A stretch of DNA of 64,000 nt from Curvibacter sp. PAE-UM (GTDB lineage Bacteria; Pseudomonadota; Gammaproteobacteria; Burkholderiales; Burkholderiaceae_C). The notes under the pieces were generated by a model. The model was not told the origin of the DNA and did no database searches. It worked only from the letters and a program-made list of their open reading frames with translations. Positions 50,571 through 63,194 of the stretch are shown piece after piece; positions within the stretch are counted from its first letter, which is position 1; every line of letters begins with the position of its first letter. Location: NCBI RefSeq assembly GCF_001432305.1, contig NZ_KQ483358.1, positions 1 to 64,000 on the forward strand. The letters are read 5' to 3'. A program made the translations under genes and the position numbers.

Positions 50571-50735
50571 ATGCGCACGCTCTGCACCGCCCTCACCTCT
50601 GTTCTCATCAGCAGCGCCGCGCTGGCCCACGACGGCCACGGCGCCGCCGGCACGCACTGGCACGCCACGGACCTCTGGGGCTTTGTCGTCTTCGGCGCGC
50701 TGGCCGTCATGGTGATCTGGCACCTGCGCAAATAA
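50571..50735 (+). CDS. His-containing small membrane protein within the urease operon
   Basis: A 54-residue protein. It has a signal-like N-terminus ([19 protein letters not shown]), a short extracytoplasmic segment rich in His ([15 protein letters not shown]), and a C-terminal membrane helix ([16 protein letters not shown]) ending in RK. It starts nine bases after ureA and ends ten bases before ureB, so it is part of the operon. The His residues could bind nickel at the membrane surface, but this is inference from composition. Small proteins at this position occur in other Burkholderiales urease operons as far as I recall, without known function. Confidence 0.7.
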   Translation: MRTLCTALTSVLISSAALAHDGHGAAGTHWHATDLWGFVVFGALAVMVIWHLRK

Positions 50736-50745
50736 GGTCGCATCC

Positions 50746-51063
50746 ATGGCCCCCGCCCTGATCCCCGGCGAACTGCTGATCGACGACGGCGCGCACACGC
50801 TCAACGCGGACCGGCGCACGCTGACCCTGGTGGTGAAGAACACCGCCGACCGCCCCATCCAGGTCGGCTCGCACTACCACTTTGCCGAGACCAACGGTGC
50901 ACTGGACTTCGACCGCACGGCCGCACGCGGCATGCGCCTGAACATCGCCAGCGGCACCGCGGTGCGCTTCGAGCCCGGCCAGCAGCGCACGGTGGAGCTG
51001 GTGGACTACGCCGGCGAGCGCAAGGTCTACGGCTTTCGAGCCCTGGTGCAAGGAAAACTCTGA
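50746..51063 (+). CDS. ureB: Urease beta subunit
   Basis: A 105-residue protein with the beta-subunit signature ([54 protein letters not shown]). It assembles with UreA and UreC and ends two bases before the ureC start. Confidence 0.97.
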   Translation: MAPALIPGELLIDDGAHTLNADRRTLTLVVKNTADRPIQVGSHYHFAETNGALDFDRTAARGMRLNIASGTAVRFEPGQQRTVELVDYAGERKVYGFRALVQGKL

Positions 51064-51065
51064 TC

Positions 51066-52784
51066 ATGTCCTTCATCACCAAACGCGCTTACGCCGAGAT
51101 GTTCGGCCCCACCGCGGGCGACCGCGTGCGCCTGGCCGACACGGATCTCATCATCGAAGTCGAGCAGGACTACACCCTGCGTGCCGGCGGCTACGGCGAG
51201 GAAGTGAAGTTCGGCGGAGGCAAGACCATACGTGACGGCATGGCGCAATCGCAGCGCACACGCGCCGAGGGGGCGATGGATACCGTGCTGACCAATGCGC
51301 TCATCATCGACCACTGGGGCATCGTCAAGGCCGATATCGGTTTGAAGGACGGGCGCATCGCCGCCATCGGCAAGGCCGGCAACCCCGACACGCAGCCCGG
51401 CGTCGACGTCATCATCGGCCCCGGCACCGAGATCATCAGCTGCGAAGGCAATATCGTCACGGCCGGCGGCATCGACAGCCACATCCACTTCATCGCGCCG
51501 CAACAGATCGAGGAAGCGCTGTGCAGCGGCGTGACCACCATGCTGGGCGGCGGCACGGGCCCGGCCACCGGCACCCTGGCCACCACCTGCACCCCCGGCC
51601 CCTGGAACATCGAGCGCATGCTGCAGGCGGCCGACGCCTTTCCCATGAACCTGGGTTTCCTGGGCAAGGGCAACGCCAGCCTGCCGGCCGCGCTGCACGA
51701 GCAGATCGACGCCGGCGTGATCGGCCTGAAGCTGCACGAGGACTGGGGCACCACGCCCTCGGCCATCGACAACTGCCTCAACGTGGCCGAGGCCACGGAC
51801 ACGCAGGTGGCCATCCACTCCGACACGCTCAACGAATCGGGATTTGTCGAGAACACCATCGCGGCAGTGAACGGTCGCGGCATCTGCGCCTTCCACACCG
51901 AGGGCGCGGGCGGCGGCCATGCACCCGACATCCTGAAGGTGGTGGGCCAGGCCAACTTCCTGCCCAGCTCCACCAACCCCACCATGCCCTACACCGTGAA
52001 CACGCTGGACGAGCACGTGGACATGCTCATGGTCTGCCACCACCTGGACCCGGCCATCGCCGAGGACCTGGCCTTTGCCGAAAGCCGCATCCGCAAGGAG
52101 ACCATCGCGGCCGAGGACATCCTGCACGACCTGGGCGCCATCAGCATGATGAGCAGCGACAGCCAGGCCATGGGCCGCGTGGGCGAGGTCATCATCCGCA
52201 CCTGGCAGACCGCGCACAAGATGAAGGCCCAGCGCGGCCGGCTGGAAGAAGACGGCGGGCGCAACGACAACTTCCGCGTCAAGCGCTACATCGCCAAATA
52301 CACCATCAACCCGGCCATCGCCCACGGCATCAGCCACGAGGTGGGCAGCATCGCCCCGGGCAAGTGGGCCGACCTGGTGATCTGGAAACCGGCTTTCTTC
52401 GGCGTCAAGCCCGCTCTCATCCTCAAAGGCGGCTTCATCGCCTTCGCGGCCATGGGTGACCCCAACGCCAGCATCCCCACGCCCCAGCCCGTGCACTACC
52501 GGCCCATGTTCGGCGCCTACGGCGGCGCGCTGCGCCAGACCTCGCTGACCTTCGTCTCGCAAGCAGCCCTGGCCGCCGACGTGGGCCGACGCTACGGCCT
52601 GGGCAAGCAGCTGGCCGCCGTGAAAAACATCCGCGGCGTGAGCAAACGCCACATGATCCACAACCACTACGTGCCGACCATGGAAGTGGACGCGCAGACT
52701 TACCAGGTACGCGCCGACGGCCAGCTGCTGACCTGCGAGCCCGCCACCCGGCTGCCCATGGCACAGCGCTACTTCCTGTTCTAA
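51066..52784 (+). CDS. ureC: Urease alpha (catalytic) subunit
   Basis: A 572-residue nickel enzyme that splits urea into ammonia and carbamate. Nickel ligands H139 and H141 (SHIHF), the carbamylated lysine K222 (GLKLHEDWG) and the flap catalytic His H325 (MVCHHLD) are all present. The region around residue 275 ([13 protein letters not shown]) is intact. Length is standard. It is flanked by ureB and ureE with gaps of two and seven bases. All residues needed for activity are seen, so the enzyme should be functional once nickel is inserted. Confidence 0.98.
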   Translation: MSFITKRAYAEMFGPTAGDRVRLADTDLIIEVEQDYTLRAGGYGEEVKFGGGKTIRDGMAQSQRTRAEGAMDTVLTNALIIDHWGIVKADIGLKDGRIAAIGKAGNPDTQPGVDVIIGPGTEIISCEGNIVTAGGIDSHIHFIAPQQIEEALCSGVTTMLGGGTGPATGTLATTCTPGPWNIERMLQAADAFPMNLGFLGKGNASLPAALHEQIDAGVIGLKLHEDWGTTPSAIDNCLNVAEATDTQVAIHSDTLNESGFVENTIAAVNGRGICAFHTEGAGGGHAPDILKVVGQANFLPSSTNPTMPYTVNTLDEHVDMLMVCHHLDPAIAEDLAFAESRIRKETIAAEDILHDLGAISMMSSDSQAMGRVGEVIIRTWQTAHKMKAQRGRLEEDGGRNDNFRVKRYIAKYTINPAIAHGISHEVGSIAPGKWADLVIWKPAFFGVKPALILKGGFIAFAAMGDPNASIPTPQPVHYRPMFGAYGGALRQTSLTFVSQAALAADVGRRYGLGKQLAAVKNIRGVSKRHMIHNHYVPTMEVDAQTYQVRADGQLLTCEPATRLPMAQRYFLF

Positions 52785-52791
52785 TTTCGGC

Positions 52792-53406
52792 ATGCTTACC
52801 GCTTCCAAACTGATCCCCCAAGGCCAGGGCCTGGCCCCCGTGCTCCTCAAGCGTGCCTCCTCCGTCGAGCTCGACTGGGACGTGCGCCAGAAAAGCCGTT
52901 TTGCCGCCACCGACTCCCTGGGCCGTGAGCTCGGCATCTTCCTGCCGCGCGGCACCCTGGTGCGCGGGGGCGATGTGCTGGTGGCCGAAGATGGTTCACT
53001 CATCCGCGTGATCGCTGCGCCCCAGGCGGTGCTGCGCATCACGACCTGCACCCAGCACGGCTCCCCCTTCGACCTGACGCGCGCGGCCTACCACCTGGGC
53101 AACCGCCACGTGCCCATCGAGCTCAAGCCCGACCACCTGAAGATCGAACCCGACCACGTGCTGGCCGACATGCTGCGCGCCATGCACCTGACCGTGATCG
53201 AGGCGCAGGAGGCCTTCGAACCCGAAGGCGGGGCCTACAGCGCGGGCGGCCAAGGCCACGATCATGGCCACGCGCATGAACACGGTCACGGTCATGAGCA
53301 CGCACATGCCCACGAACACCCGCACGACCCGGGTCATGAACACGGTCCCGATTGCGGCCACGACCATGGAGACGCCCATGGACATGCGCACAAACACCCT
53401 CACTGA
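52792..53406 (+). CDS. ureE: Urease accessory protein UreE (nickel donor)
   Basis: A 204-residue nickel metallochaperone. The first 145 residues are the UreE fold ([40 protein letters not shown]). The last 50 residues are an extreme His tail with repeats of HGH, HEH and HDH, longer than in many relatives and suited to store several nickel ions. The 3' end overlaps the ureF start, so the His-rich coding region does double duty there. Confidence 0.95.
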   Translation: MLTASKLIPQGQGLAPVLLKRASSVELDWDVRQKSRFAATDSLGRELGIFLPRGTLVRGGDVLVAEDGSLIRVIAAPQAVLRITTCTQHGSPFDLTRAAYHLGNRHVPIELKPDHLKIEPDHVLADMLRAMHLTVIEAQEAFEPEGGAYSAGGQGHDHGHAHEHGHGHEHAHAHEHPHDPGHEHGPDCGHDHGDAHGHAHKHPH

Positions 53407-54088
53407 ACCGCTGTCGCCCTCCAGCCTGCTGCAGCTGATCTGGCTGGCCTCGCCAGCCCTGCCCGTGGGGGGCTTCTCCTATTCCGAAGGCATGGAGGCC
53501 GCGGTCGATGCCTGCCACGTGCGTGACGAGATCACGGCCGCCGAGTGGCTGGTGCAGCAGCTGCACCTGACCCTGGCGCGCGCCGACCTCCCCGTGATCG
53601 CCCAGGCCCTGATCGCCTGGCGCAAGGGTGACCATGCGCGCGTGCGCGCCCTCAACGCCTGGCTGCTGCAGACCCGCGAGACCGCCGAGCTGCGCCTGCA
53701 AACCGAGCAGATGGGCCGCTCCCTGCGCGAGTGGCTGCGCAACCTGCCCCTGGCCAGCCCCGCCACCCTGGACTTTGCCGCCGCGCTGGAACCAAGTTAC
53801 CCCGTGCTGTTCGCGCTCACCGCCGCCGGCAGCGGCGCGGGCGAACGCGACGTGCTGCTGAGTTACGCCTTCGGCTGGGCCGAGAACATGATGCAGGCCG
53901 CGCTCAAGGCCGTGCCCCTGGGCCAGACCTCGGGCCAGCGCATCCTGGCACGCCTGGCCACCGAGATTCCCGTCGCCGTCGAGCACGCCCTGGCCCTGCA
54001 CGACGAAGACCGCCAGGCCTTCAGCCCCATGCTGGCCATCCTCTCCAGCCGGCACGAAACCCAATATTCGCGCCTCTTCCGCTCCTGA
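53378..54088 (+). CDS. ureF: Urease accessory protein UreF
   Basis: About 236 residues, with family tracts [34 protein letters not shown] and [20 protein letters not shown]. UreF works with UreD and UreG to load nickel into urease. Start uncertain: ATG at 53378 or 53384 gives the normal length, overlapping ureE by 20-30 bases; the frame is open further upstream only through the His-tail region of ureE. Confidence 0.93.
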   Translation: MDMRTNTLTEPLSPSSLLQLIWLASPALPVGGFSYSEGMEAAVDACHVRDEITAAEWLVQQLHLTLARADLPVIAQALIAWRKGDHARVRALNAWLLQTRETAELRLQTEQMGRSLREWLRNLPLASPATLDFAAALEPSYPVLFALTAAGSGAGERDVLLSYAFGWAENMMQAALKAVPLGQTSGQRILARLATEIPVAVEHALALHDEDRQAFSPMLAILSSRHETQYSRLFRS

Positions 54089-54093
54089 ACACC

Positions 54094-54756
54094 ATGAACG
54101 CACCTTCCCTGCACCACATCAAGAACCGCAGCAAACCCCTGCCCCCTCTGCGCGTGGGCATCGGCGGCCCCGTCGGCTCGGGCAAGACCACCCTGCTCGA
54201 AATGCTGTGCAAGGCCATGCGCGACCAATACGACCTGGTCGCCATCACCAACGACATCTACACCAAGGAAGACCAGCGCCTACTGACCGTCAGCGGCGCG
54301 CTGCCGGCCGAACGCATCATGGGTGTGGAAACGGGCGGCTGCCCGCACACTGCCATCCGCGAAGACGCGTCAATCAACCTCGAAGCCATCGACCGCATGC
54401 TGGTGGACTTCCCCAATGCCGACGTGGTGTTCATCGAAAGCGGCGGCGACAACCTGGCTGCCACCTTCAGCCCCGAGCTCAGCGACCTGACCATCTACGT
54501 GATCGACGTGGCCGCGGGTGAGAAGATCCCGCGCAAGGGCGGCCCCGGCATCACCAAGAGCGACCTCTTCGTGATCAACAAGACCGACCTCGCACCCTAC
54601 GTGGGCGCGAACCTGGACGTGATGAAGGCCGACACCGAGCGCATGCGCACCAACGCACAGGGGCTCAAGCCTTTCGTGATGACCAACCTCAAAACGCTGA
54701 CGGGCGTGGACGAGGTGGTGAAGTTCATCGAGACACGCGGCTTGCTGAAGGCCTGA
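54094..54756 (+). CDS. ureG: Urease accessory GTPase UreG
   Basis: A 220-residue GTPase that drives nickel insertion. P-loop [15 protein letters not shown] at about 22-36, the nickel-binding CPH within [17 protein letters not shown], metal-linked [15 protein letters not shown] and guanine-specificity [10 protein letters not shown] are all present. It follows ureF by five bases and is the last gene of the operon. Its partner UreD is not encoded in the window. Confidence 0.97.
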   Translation: MNAPSLHHIKNRSKPLPPLRVGIGGPVGSGKTTLLEMLCKAMRDQYDLVAITNDIYTKEDQRLLTVSGALPAERIMGVETGGCPHTAIREDASINLEAIDRMLVDFPNADVVFIESGGDNLAATFSPELSDLTIYVIDVAAGEKIPRKGGPGITKSDLFVINKTDLAPYVGANLDVMKADTERMRTNAQGLKPFVMTNLKTLTGVDEVVKFIETRGLLKA

Positions 54757-54779
54757 GCAGCGGCGTCCGTCGATACGGA

Positions 54780-55964
54780 TCAGTAGGCATTTCCATACCG
54801 TGCGACGATCTCTTCGCGCCGTGCCGGGTCGATGTTGACCTTGCCCAGGTCTCCCCGCACATGCGGCAGGGCCAGCAGGCGCGGGTCCATCACCCTGAAC
54901 CACAACGGCGGCACATAGGCCAGCGGGAACATGCCGAAGTAGCCACTGGGCAATTGCGGCAGGTCCGGAAAATCACGCAAGGACTGGTAGCGCCGTGAAG
55001 GATGGGCATGGTGGTCGGAATGGCGCTGCAGGTGGAACAGCGCCAGATTGGTGACCAGGTGGTTGGCGTTCCAGGAGTGGTGGGGTTGCGGAGTTTCGTA
55101 GGCCCCGCTCGGCAGGCGATCGCGCAGCAGGCCGTAGTGCTCCACGTAGTTGGCCGAGGTCAGCTGCCACCAGGCCACCACGTTGTGCAGGGCCAGGAAG
55201 GGCAGCATGATCCAGCCCCAGGCGGCAATGAGCCCCAGCTGCAGCACGGCCGTGACGGCGTAGGACTGCAGCATGGTGTTGTGCAGGCTCCAGGCGCTGC
55301 GGCCGTCCTTCTGCAGACGTTCCTTCTCCAGCGACCAAGCGCGGCGGATGCCGCCGGGCAGTTCGCGCAGGGCAAAACGGTAGATGTTCTCGCCCATGCG
55401 GGCGCTGGCGTGGTCTTCGGGTGTGGAGACCCAGCGGTGGTGGCCGCGGCCATGTTCCACGGTGAAGTGGCCGTAGGCCGGCACGGCCAGCACCAGGCGC
55501 GCCAGCCACTGTTCGATGCGGGTGTACTTGTGGCCTAGCTCGTGGCCGGTGTTGATGCCCAGGCCCGAGTCGGTGCCGGCGATGTAGGCCAGCATGAGCA
55601 CGGCCCACCATGAAAGATCCTGCGTGCCCACCCACCAGGCGCAGCCGATCAGGGCGACGAAGTGCAGGGGCACGGTGGCCCAGGTCAGCCAGCGGTAATA
55701 ACGGTCCTGCTCCAGCTGGGGCACCACGGCCTCGGGCGGGTTGTTCTCGTCCTCGCCCAGTAGATAGTCCAGCAGCGGCATGAGGCCATAGCTGATGAGC
55801 AGGGGCAGGCCGAGGGCGATCTGCGCGCCGGTCCAGGCCTGCAGGGCCATGCCCGTAAAGGGCAGCAGGGGATAGACCACCGACAGCAGCCACCAGGCGC
55901 GCTTGCGGTCGCGGTATTCGACGCGGCCCAGCTGCGGATCGTCTGCGACATAAACCTGGGGCAT
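54780..55964 (-). CDS. alkB: Alkane 1-monooxygenase
   Basis: A 394-residue membrane-bound diiron monooxygenase that hydroxylates alkanes at the terminal carbon. The His motifs HELGHK, EHGRGHH and LQRHSDHHAHP are intact, as is the NYVEHYGL element. About six hydrophobic segments are visible. Partner rubredoxin and reductase genes are not nearby. It is convergent with ureG with only 23 bases between the stop codons. Confidence 0.94.
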   Translation of the reverse strand: MPQVYVADDPQLGRVEYRDRKRAWWLLSVVYPLLPFTGMALQAWTGAQIALGLPLLISYGLMPLLDYLLGEDENNPPEAVVPQLEQDRYYRWLTWATVPLHFVALIGCAWWVGTQDLSWWAVLMLAYIAGTDSGLGINTGHELGHKYTRIEQWLARLVLAVPAYGHFTVEHGRGHHRWVSTPEDHASARMGENIYRFALRELPGGIRRAWSLEKERLQKDGRSAWSLHNTMLQSYAVTAVLQLGLIAAWGWIMLPFLALHNVVAWWQLTSANYVEHYGLLRDRLPSGAYETPQPHHSWNANHLVTNLALFHLQRHSDHHAHPSRRYQSLRDFPDLPQLPSGYFGMFPLAYVPPLWFRVMDPRLLALPHVRGDLGKVNIDPARREEIVARYGNAY

Positions 55965-56077
55965 GTGAAAACTTCCCGGTGGCCTTGGTGATAACCATTA
56001 TGGGGTGGTCTCGCCCGCCGGGCTAGCATGTCTTGCACCTTGCCGCACCGCACAACACCCCCCCGAAAGGACAACCC

Positions 56078-56455
56078 TTGGAACAGCAACGCATCGCCAT
56101 CATCGGCCTGGGCCGCATCGGTTCGGCCTTCCTGAGCCAGATGCTGCAAAAACGCAGCCAGGGCATCGAGCTGGTCTGCGCTGCCGAGGCGGCCGACACA
56201 CCCGGTCGTCAACTCGCGGTCAAATCCGGCATTGCGATCAAGTCGCTGGACGACATCGTGGCACTGGGTAACCGGATCGATGTGATCTTCGATCTCACCG
56301 GCATACCCGAAGTGCGCCGCGAACTGCGCGACAAGCTGGTGGCCGCCAAGAACGCGCACACGGTGATCGCCTCGGAAACCATCGTGCGCGTGATCTGGGC
56401 CCTGATCAGTCAGGACGCGCTGCCCGTGATCCAGGGCCGCAAGACGGGTTATTGA
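56078..56455 (+). CDS. Short NAD(P)-binding Rossmann protein
   Basis: A 125-residue protein starting at TTG (LEQQRIAIIGLGRIGSAFLS) preceded by GAAAGGA. It contains one complete Rossmann half with the dinucleotide-binding GLGRIG and the tail VIASETIVRVIWALIS, as in the N-terminal part of Gfo/Idh/MocA or homoserine dehydrogenase-like enzymes, but the catalytic C-terminal domain is absent. The stop lies at a natural point with no sign of a frameshift, so it may be a stand-alone cofactor-binding or regulatory protein. Function unknown. Confidence 0.65.
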   Translation: MEQQRIAIIGLGRIGSAFLSQMLQKRSQGIELVCAAEAADTPGRQLAVKSGIAIKSLDDIVALGNRIDVIFDLTGIPEVRRELRDKLVAAKNAHTVIASETIVRVIWALISQDALPVIQGRKTGY

Positions 56456-56477
56456 GCCGGGCGGCCCCAGCCGCCAC

Positions 56478-56954
56478 TCAATGATGGTGGCCGTGCGCTC
56501 CGTGCACATGACCGTGGGCGATTTCCTCTGCGCTGGCGGCACGCACGTCCACCACGGTGACATTCAGGCGCAAGGCCTTGCCGGCCAGGGGGTGGTTGCC
56601 GTCCAGGTGCACCTCGGGGCCCTTGATCTTGACCACGGTGAAGACATGGGTGTGGCCGTCCTCGCCCCGGCCTTCGAGCTGGCCGCCGACCTTGACCCCG
56701 GGCGGGAACTGGGTCTTGGGGATGACCTGCACCAGGGCCTCGTTGCGCTCGCCGAAGGCGTCGGCCGGCTGCAGTTCCAGGCTGGCCTGGTAACCGGCTT
56801 CACGGCCCTCCAGCGCCTCTTCCACCTTGGGGAAGGTGTTGCCGTAGCCGCCGTGCAGGTAGGCATTGGGCTCCTTGCCGTCCTCCAGCAGCTTGCCCGT
56901 GGCGTCGCTGATGCGGTAGCGGATGGTGACGGCGGTGTCTTTGGTGATCTTCAT
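56478..56954 (-). CDS. slyD: FKBP-type peptidyl-prolyl isomerase SlyD
   Basis: A 158-residue protein with the SlyD layout. FKBP halves surround an inserted chaperone flap (YRISDATGKLLEDGK, LHGGYGNTFPKVEEALEG, GNHPLAGKALRLNVTVVDV), and a His-rich tail (HGHVHGAHGHHH) binds nickel in SlyD proteins. It acts as a folding helper and metallochaperone in the cytoplasm; nickel delivery would connect it to the urease genes two kilobases away, though it is a separate transcription unit. Confidence 0.92.
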   Translation of the reverse strand: MKITKDTAVTIRYRISDATGKLLEDGKEPNAYLHGGYGNTFPKVEEALEGREAGYQASLELQPADAFGERNEALVQVIPKTQFPPGVKVGGQLEGRGEDGHTHVFTVVKIKGPEVHLDGNHPLAGKALRLNVTVVDVRAASAEEIAHGHVHGAHGHHH

Positions 56955-57027
56955 GATGAGTAGGGGTTCTGCGGCCGGGGGCCAAAAATGAAATAATTGC
57001 GGTATTCGACTTCAAGGATACCGAAAT

Positions 57028-57351
57028 ATGAGCGACGCCCAGCAACGCATCGACGACCTCGTCAAACAGAGCGACGTGCTCCTTTTCATGAAAGGCAACG
57101 CCAGCTTCCCCCAGTGCGGTTTTTCCGGCCGCGCCATCCAGATCCTCAAGGCCTGCGGCGTGGACCCCAAGGCCGTGAAGACCGTCAACGTGCTGGAAGA
57201 CGACGGCATCCGCCAGGGCATCAAGGAATACAGCAACTGGCCCACCATCCCCCAGCTCTACGTGAAGGGCGAGTTCATCGGCGGCTCCGACATCATGATG
57301 GAGATGTACGAAAACGGCGAACTGCAGAAGGTGCTGGGCACCCAGGCCTGA
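57028..57351 (+). CDS. grxD: Monothiol glutaredoxin (Grx4/GrxD)
   Basis: A 107-residue protein with the CGFS active site at residues 30-33 (FPQCGFSG) and the conserved [19 protein letters not shown]. It carries iron-sulfur clusters to acceptor proteins and works with BolA. It is followed by a strong terminator at 57374-57406. Confidence 0.96.
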   Translation: MSDAQQRIDDLVKQSDVLLFMKGNASFPQCGFSGRAIQILKACGVDPKAVKTVNVLEDDGIRQGIKEYSNWPTIPQLYVKGEFIGGSDIMMEMYENGELQKVLGTQA

Positions 57352-57373
57352 ACCAGCCCGTTTCCAGATCAAG

Positions 57374-57406
57374 CCACCGCCAGCCCTGGGCTGCCGGTGG
57401 TTTTTT
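57374..57406 (+). terminator. Rho-independent terminator of grxD
   Basis: A 12-base stem (CCACCGCCAGCC and GGCTGCCGGTGG, one mismatch) with a CTG loop is followed by six T. It lies 22 bases after the grxD stop. The lytic transglycosylase gene approaches from the other side, so it may stop transcription from both directions. Confidence 0.9.
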
Positions 57407-57420
57407 CACGCCCGCGCCGC

Positions 57421-58074
57421 TCAGCGTGCCACCGGCACCGCAGGCTCGTCGCGGTACTGCCAGGAGCGCTGCGCGGCGAGGACGGCGTTCGGGTAAGGGG
57501 ACTTGCCGCGCGAGCCGTTGTAACGCCCCAGGGCCATGAAAAGATCGCCGCGCTCACGCTCCAGGTAATGGCGCAGGATGACGCAGCCAAAACGCAGATT
57601 GGTCTGCATATGGAACAGCTTGCCCACGTCACCGTCGCCGATCAGGCGCGACCAGAAGGGCATGACCTGCATATACCCCCGTGCGCCCACGCCGGAAACG
57701 GCAAACTTGCGGAAGTTGCTTTCGACCTGGATCAGGCCCAGCACCAGCGCCGTGTCCAGGCCGGCGCGCTTGCTTTCGTACCAGACGGTCTGCAGGAAAT
57801 CACGGCGCTCGGGCCACTCCGCCTTCTTCTTGCGCAGGCGCTCGCTCATGGCACCGAGCCAGCGCAGGTAGGCCAGGCGGGCCTCGGTATCGGTGAATTC
57901 GGGCACCGGCGGCGCCCTGTTGGCGATGGCCGCGCCCAGGGCCGTGCGCACGGAGTCGGCCAGCGGTTCTTCGATCTGGCCGCCAGCGCGTGCCAGCGGC
58001 GGCAGGGCCAGGCCCGCGCTTATCGCCAGCAGGGCCCGCAGCCCCGTGCGCCGCTGCATGGCCGGACCCGTCAT
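57421..58074 (-). CDS. Lytic transglycosylase (SLT domain)
   Basis: A 217-residue secreted enzyme with signal peptide (LRALLAISAGLALPPLARA) and a C-terminal SLT domain (about 100-200). The catalytic Glu lies in LIQVESNFRKFAVSGVGARG, followed by YMQVMPFW and RYNGSRGK. It cleaves peptidoglycan glycan strands in the periplasm. It begins two bases downstream of the proS stop, so it is probably in the same transcription unit as proS. Confidence 0.92.
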   Translation of the reverse strand: MTGPAMQRRTGLRALLAISAGLALPPLARAGGQIEEPLADSVRTALGAAIANRAPPVPEFTDTEARLAYLRWLGAMSERLRKKKAEWPERRDFLQTVWYESKRAGLDTALVLGLIQVESNFRKFAVSGVGARGYMQVMPFWSRLIGDGDVGKLFHMQTNLRFGCVILRHYLERERGDLFMALGRYNGSRGKSPYPNAVLAAQRSWQYRDEPAVPVAR

Positions 58075-58076
58075 CG

Positions 58077-59822
<1,746 letters not shown>

Positions 59823-59857
59823 GGCGTGCTTTTTCTGACGGATGCAGGCTGATTCCC

Positions 59858-59885
59858 TTGATGCGCGGCAAGTGCCGTGCATAAT
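59858..59885 (+). promoter_or_regulatory. Sigma70-type promoter of rppH
   Basis: TTGATG and CATAAT with a 16-base spacer end 29 bases before the rppH start. The proS start lies 36 bases upstream on the other strand, so this is a short shared control region. Confidence 0.55.
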
Positions 59886-59914
59886 GGAAACAGTTCAAAA
59901 TTTGGGGTTTGATT

Positions 59915-60562
59915 ATGCTTGACCGGGACGGCTTTCGGCCCAATGTCGGCATCATCCTGCTCAACCAGAAGAATCAGGTTTTCTGGGGCAAACGCATACG
60001 CACCCACTCGTGGCAGTTTCCGCAGGGTGGCATCGACCGGGGCGAAACCCCGGAACAGGCCATGTTCCGCGAGCTGCATGAAGAAGTCGGGCTCCAGCCC
60101 GAGCACGTGCGCATCGTGGCCCGGACCCGCGACTGGTTGCGCTACGAGGTGCCGGATCGCTACATCCGACGCGAAGCACGTGGCCACTACAAGGGCCAGA
60201 AGCAGATCTGGTTCCTGCTGCAGCTGACGGGCCAGGACTGGCACCTGAACCTGCGTGCCACCGACCACCCCGAGTTCGACGCCTGGCGCTGGAACGAGTA
60301 CTGGGTGCCGCTGGACATGGTGGTGGAGTTCAAGCGCGGCGTCTACGAAATGGCGTTGACCGAACTGGCGCGTTTCCTGCCCCGCAACGACCAGCGCAAC
60401 CGTTTCCTGCGCCAGGGCCATCGCCCGCGCGAGGGCGATCACCTGCACCACGTTTCGACGGTCGACGGTCACGGCATGGAACTGCCGCCCGGCGCCAGCT
60501 TTGACCCCGACCCGCAATCGGATCAAGCCAGCAAGGATCGCACGGAACCGCAGGGGCAATAG
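59915..60562 (+). CDS. rppH: RNA pyrophosphohydrolase RppH
   Basis: A 215-residue Nudix hydrolase that removes pyrophosphate from mRNA 5' ends and so starts decay. The Nudix box lies at about residues 37-59 ([13 protein letters not shown]... REL..EEVGL). The family tracts [20 protein letters not shown] and [10 protein letters not shown] are present. The C-terminal 55 residues are polar and Pro/Asp-rich, longer than in E. coli. ATG 59915 is preferred to the TTG six bases earlier. Confidence 0.95.
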   Translation: MLDRDGFRPNVGIILLNQKNQVFWGKRIRTHSWQFPQGGIDRGETPEQAMFRELHEEVGLQPEHVRIVARTRDWLRYEVPDRYIRREARGHYKGQKQIWFLLQLTGQDWHLNLRATDHPEFDAWRWNEYWVPLDMVVEFKRGVYEMALTELARFLPRNDQRNRFLRQGHRPREGDHLHHVSTVDGHGMELPPGASFDPDPQSDQASKDRTEPQGQ

Positions 60563-60578
60563 GCCGGCAACGAAACTT

Positions 60579-60708
60579 GCGAAGAAACCGTAGCGAGCGG
60601 CCCGAGCGCAAGGCGGACGGAGCGCAGGAACCGGAACGTACTTGGGGTACGTGAGGATTCCGAGTACCGCCCAACGCAGCGATCGGGTCGCGCAGTAGGT
60701 TTATTCGC
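60579..60708. repeat. 130-base imperfect palindrome between convergent genes
   Basis: The ends GCGAAGAAACC (60579) and GGTTTATTCGC (60698) pair. Symmetry continues inward with bulges to a core hairpin GGAACCGGAACGTAC / GTACGTGAGGATTCC (60627-60641 and 60647-60661). It fills the space between rppH and proB stops and probably acts as a two-way transcription stop or is a REP/MITE-like repeat; elements containing GGAACCGGAACGTAC-type hairpins recur in related genomes as far as I recall. Confidence 0.65.
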
Positions 60709-60713
60709 CAGTT

Positions 60714-61850
60714 TCAGCGCATGAGGACCAGGTTGTCCCTATGCACCATCTCGGGCTCGGCGATGTAGCCCAGCAGTTTCTCGAACTCGCCCGAGGGCTT
60801 GCGGCACAGCAGACGCGCCTCGGAACTGGCGTAGTTGGCCAGGCCGCGGGCGATCTCGGCGCCCTGTTCGTCGCGCACGGCGATCACCTCGCCTCGGGAA
60901 AACTCGCCTTCCACGGCCGTCATGCCGATGGGCAGCAGGCTCTTGCCCTCTTCCACCAGCTTGCGTGCCGCTCCGGCATCCACCACCACGGCACCGCGCA
61001 GCTGCAGATGGTCGGCCATCCACTGTTTGCGTGCCTGGGTCTTGGCGGTCTGCGCCACCAGCAGGGTACCGATGGATTCGCCCTGCACCAGGCGCACCAG
61101 CGCATCAGGCTCGCGGCCCCAGGCGATCACCGTTGATGCCCCGGAGCCGGCAGCGCGCTTGGCCGCCAGGATCTTGGTGATCATGCCGCCCTTGCCCAGG
61201 CTGGAGCCAGCGCCACCCGCCATGGCCTCGAGGGCCGGGTCGCCGGCATTCGCTTCATGTACAAACTTTGCGGCCGGATCCTTGCGCGGGTCGGCCGTGT
61301 ACAGGCCCTTCTGGTCGGTCAGGATGATGAGGGCATCGGCCTCGACCAGATTGGCCACCAGGGCACCCAGGGTGTCGTTGTCGCCGAACTTGATTTCGTC
61401 CGTGACCACGGTGTCGTTTTCGTTGATGACCGGCACCACGCCCAGCTGGATCAGGGTCAGCAGGGTGGAGCGGGCATTGAGGTAGCGCTCGCGATCGGCC
61501 AGGTCGGCATGCGTGAGCAACACCTGGGCGCTGCCCAGGCCATGCGCACGCAGGCGCGTCTCGTACATCTGTGCCAGGCCCATCTGGCCGACGGCAGCGG
61601 CGGCCTGCAATTCGTGAATTTCCTTGGGACGGCTGGTCCAACCCAGGCGCTTCATGCCTTCGGCGATGGCGCCGCTGGAAACCATGATGACCTCGCGCCC
61701 CTCACGAATGAGGACGGAAATCTGGCGGCTCCACTCCTCGATGGCGGCTTCGTCCAGCCCACGCCCTTCGTTGGTGACGAGGCTGGAGCCGACCTTGACC
61801 ACGATGCGCCGGGCGGCGCGCATGACAGCTGTCGCGGATTTCTGATTCAT
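60714..61850 (-). CDS. proB: Glutamate 5-kinase
   Basis: A 378-residue enzyme for the first step of proline synthesis. The kinase domain (about 15-265) has [35 protein letters not shown] and GTGGMITK-like [15 protein letters not shown]. The C-terminal PUA domain (about 285-370) has [20 protein letters not shown]. It lies downstream of obgE on the same strand with a 127-base gap holding small hairpins. Confidence 0.96.
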   Translation of the reverse strand: MNQKSATAVMRAARRIVVKVGSSLVTNEGRGLDEAAIEEWSRQISVLIREGREVIMVSSGAIAEGMKRLGWTSRPKEIHELQAAAAVGQMGLAQMYETRLRAHGLGSAQVLLTHADLADRERYLNARSTLLTLIQLGVVPVINENDTVVTDEIKFGDNDTLGALVANLVEADALIILTDQKGLYTADPRKDPAAKFVHEANAGDPALEAMAGGAGSSLGKGGMITKILAAKRAAGSGASTVIAWGREPDALVRLVQGESIGTLLVAQTAKTQARKQWMADHLQLRGAVVVDAGAARKLVEEGKSLLPIGMTAVEGEFSRGEVIAVRDEQGAEIARGLANYASSEARLLCRKPSGEFEKLLGYIAEPEMVHRDNLVLMR

Positions 61851-61913
61851 GTTGAGGGCAGCAGCTGCACGAGGGGTATCGGCAGCGATAGAGGCAATCC
61901 GGGGATTCTAGTT

Positions 61914-61975
61914 CGCCCCAAGGCGGACTCGCCCTCTCAGGGGGCAGCGCAGCCCACGCAGTAACGAGCGTGGAC
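61914..61975. repeat. Small REP-like hairpin cluster between proB and obgE
   Basis: CCCTCTCAGGGGG and the hairpin CCACGC-AGTAACGA-GCGTGG (61954-61973) lie just after the obgE stop. The sequence resembles the short GC-rich intergenic repeats common in Comamonadaceae. It may attenuate transcription from obgE into proB. Confidence 0.4.
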
Positions 61976-61977
61976 GA

Positions 61978-63102
<1,125 letters not shown>

Positions 63103-63144
63103 CTAACTTCGCGATGCGCAAGTCAAACACGGTGGGCTGAAAAC

Positions 63145-63173
63145 AAAAACCCTGCGCTTGAGGCGCAGGGTTT
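63145..63173 (-). terminator. Terminator after rpmA
   Basis: On the minus strand AAACCCTGCGC and GCGCAGGGTTT form an 11-base stem around CTCAA, followed by TTGTTTT. It lies about 20 bases after the rpmA stop and before obgE, so it can reduce read-through from the ribosomal genes. Confidence 0.8.
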
Positions 63174-63194
63174 CGTGCGGGAGCCAGTGGAGCC

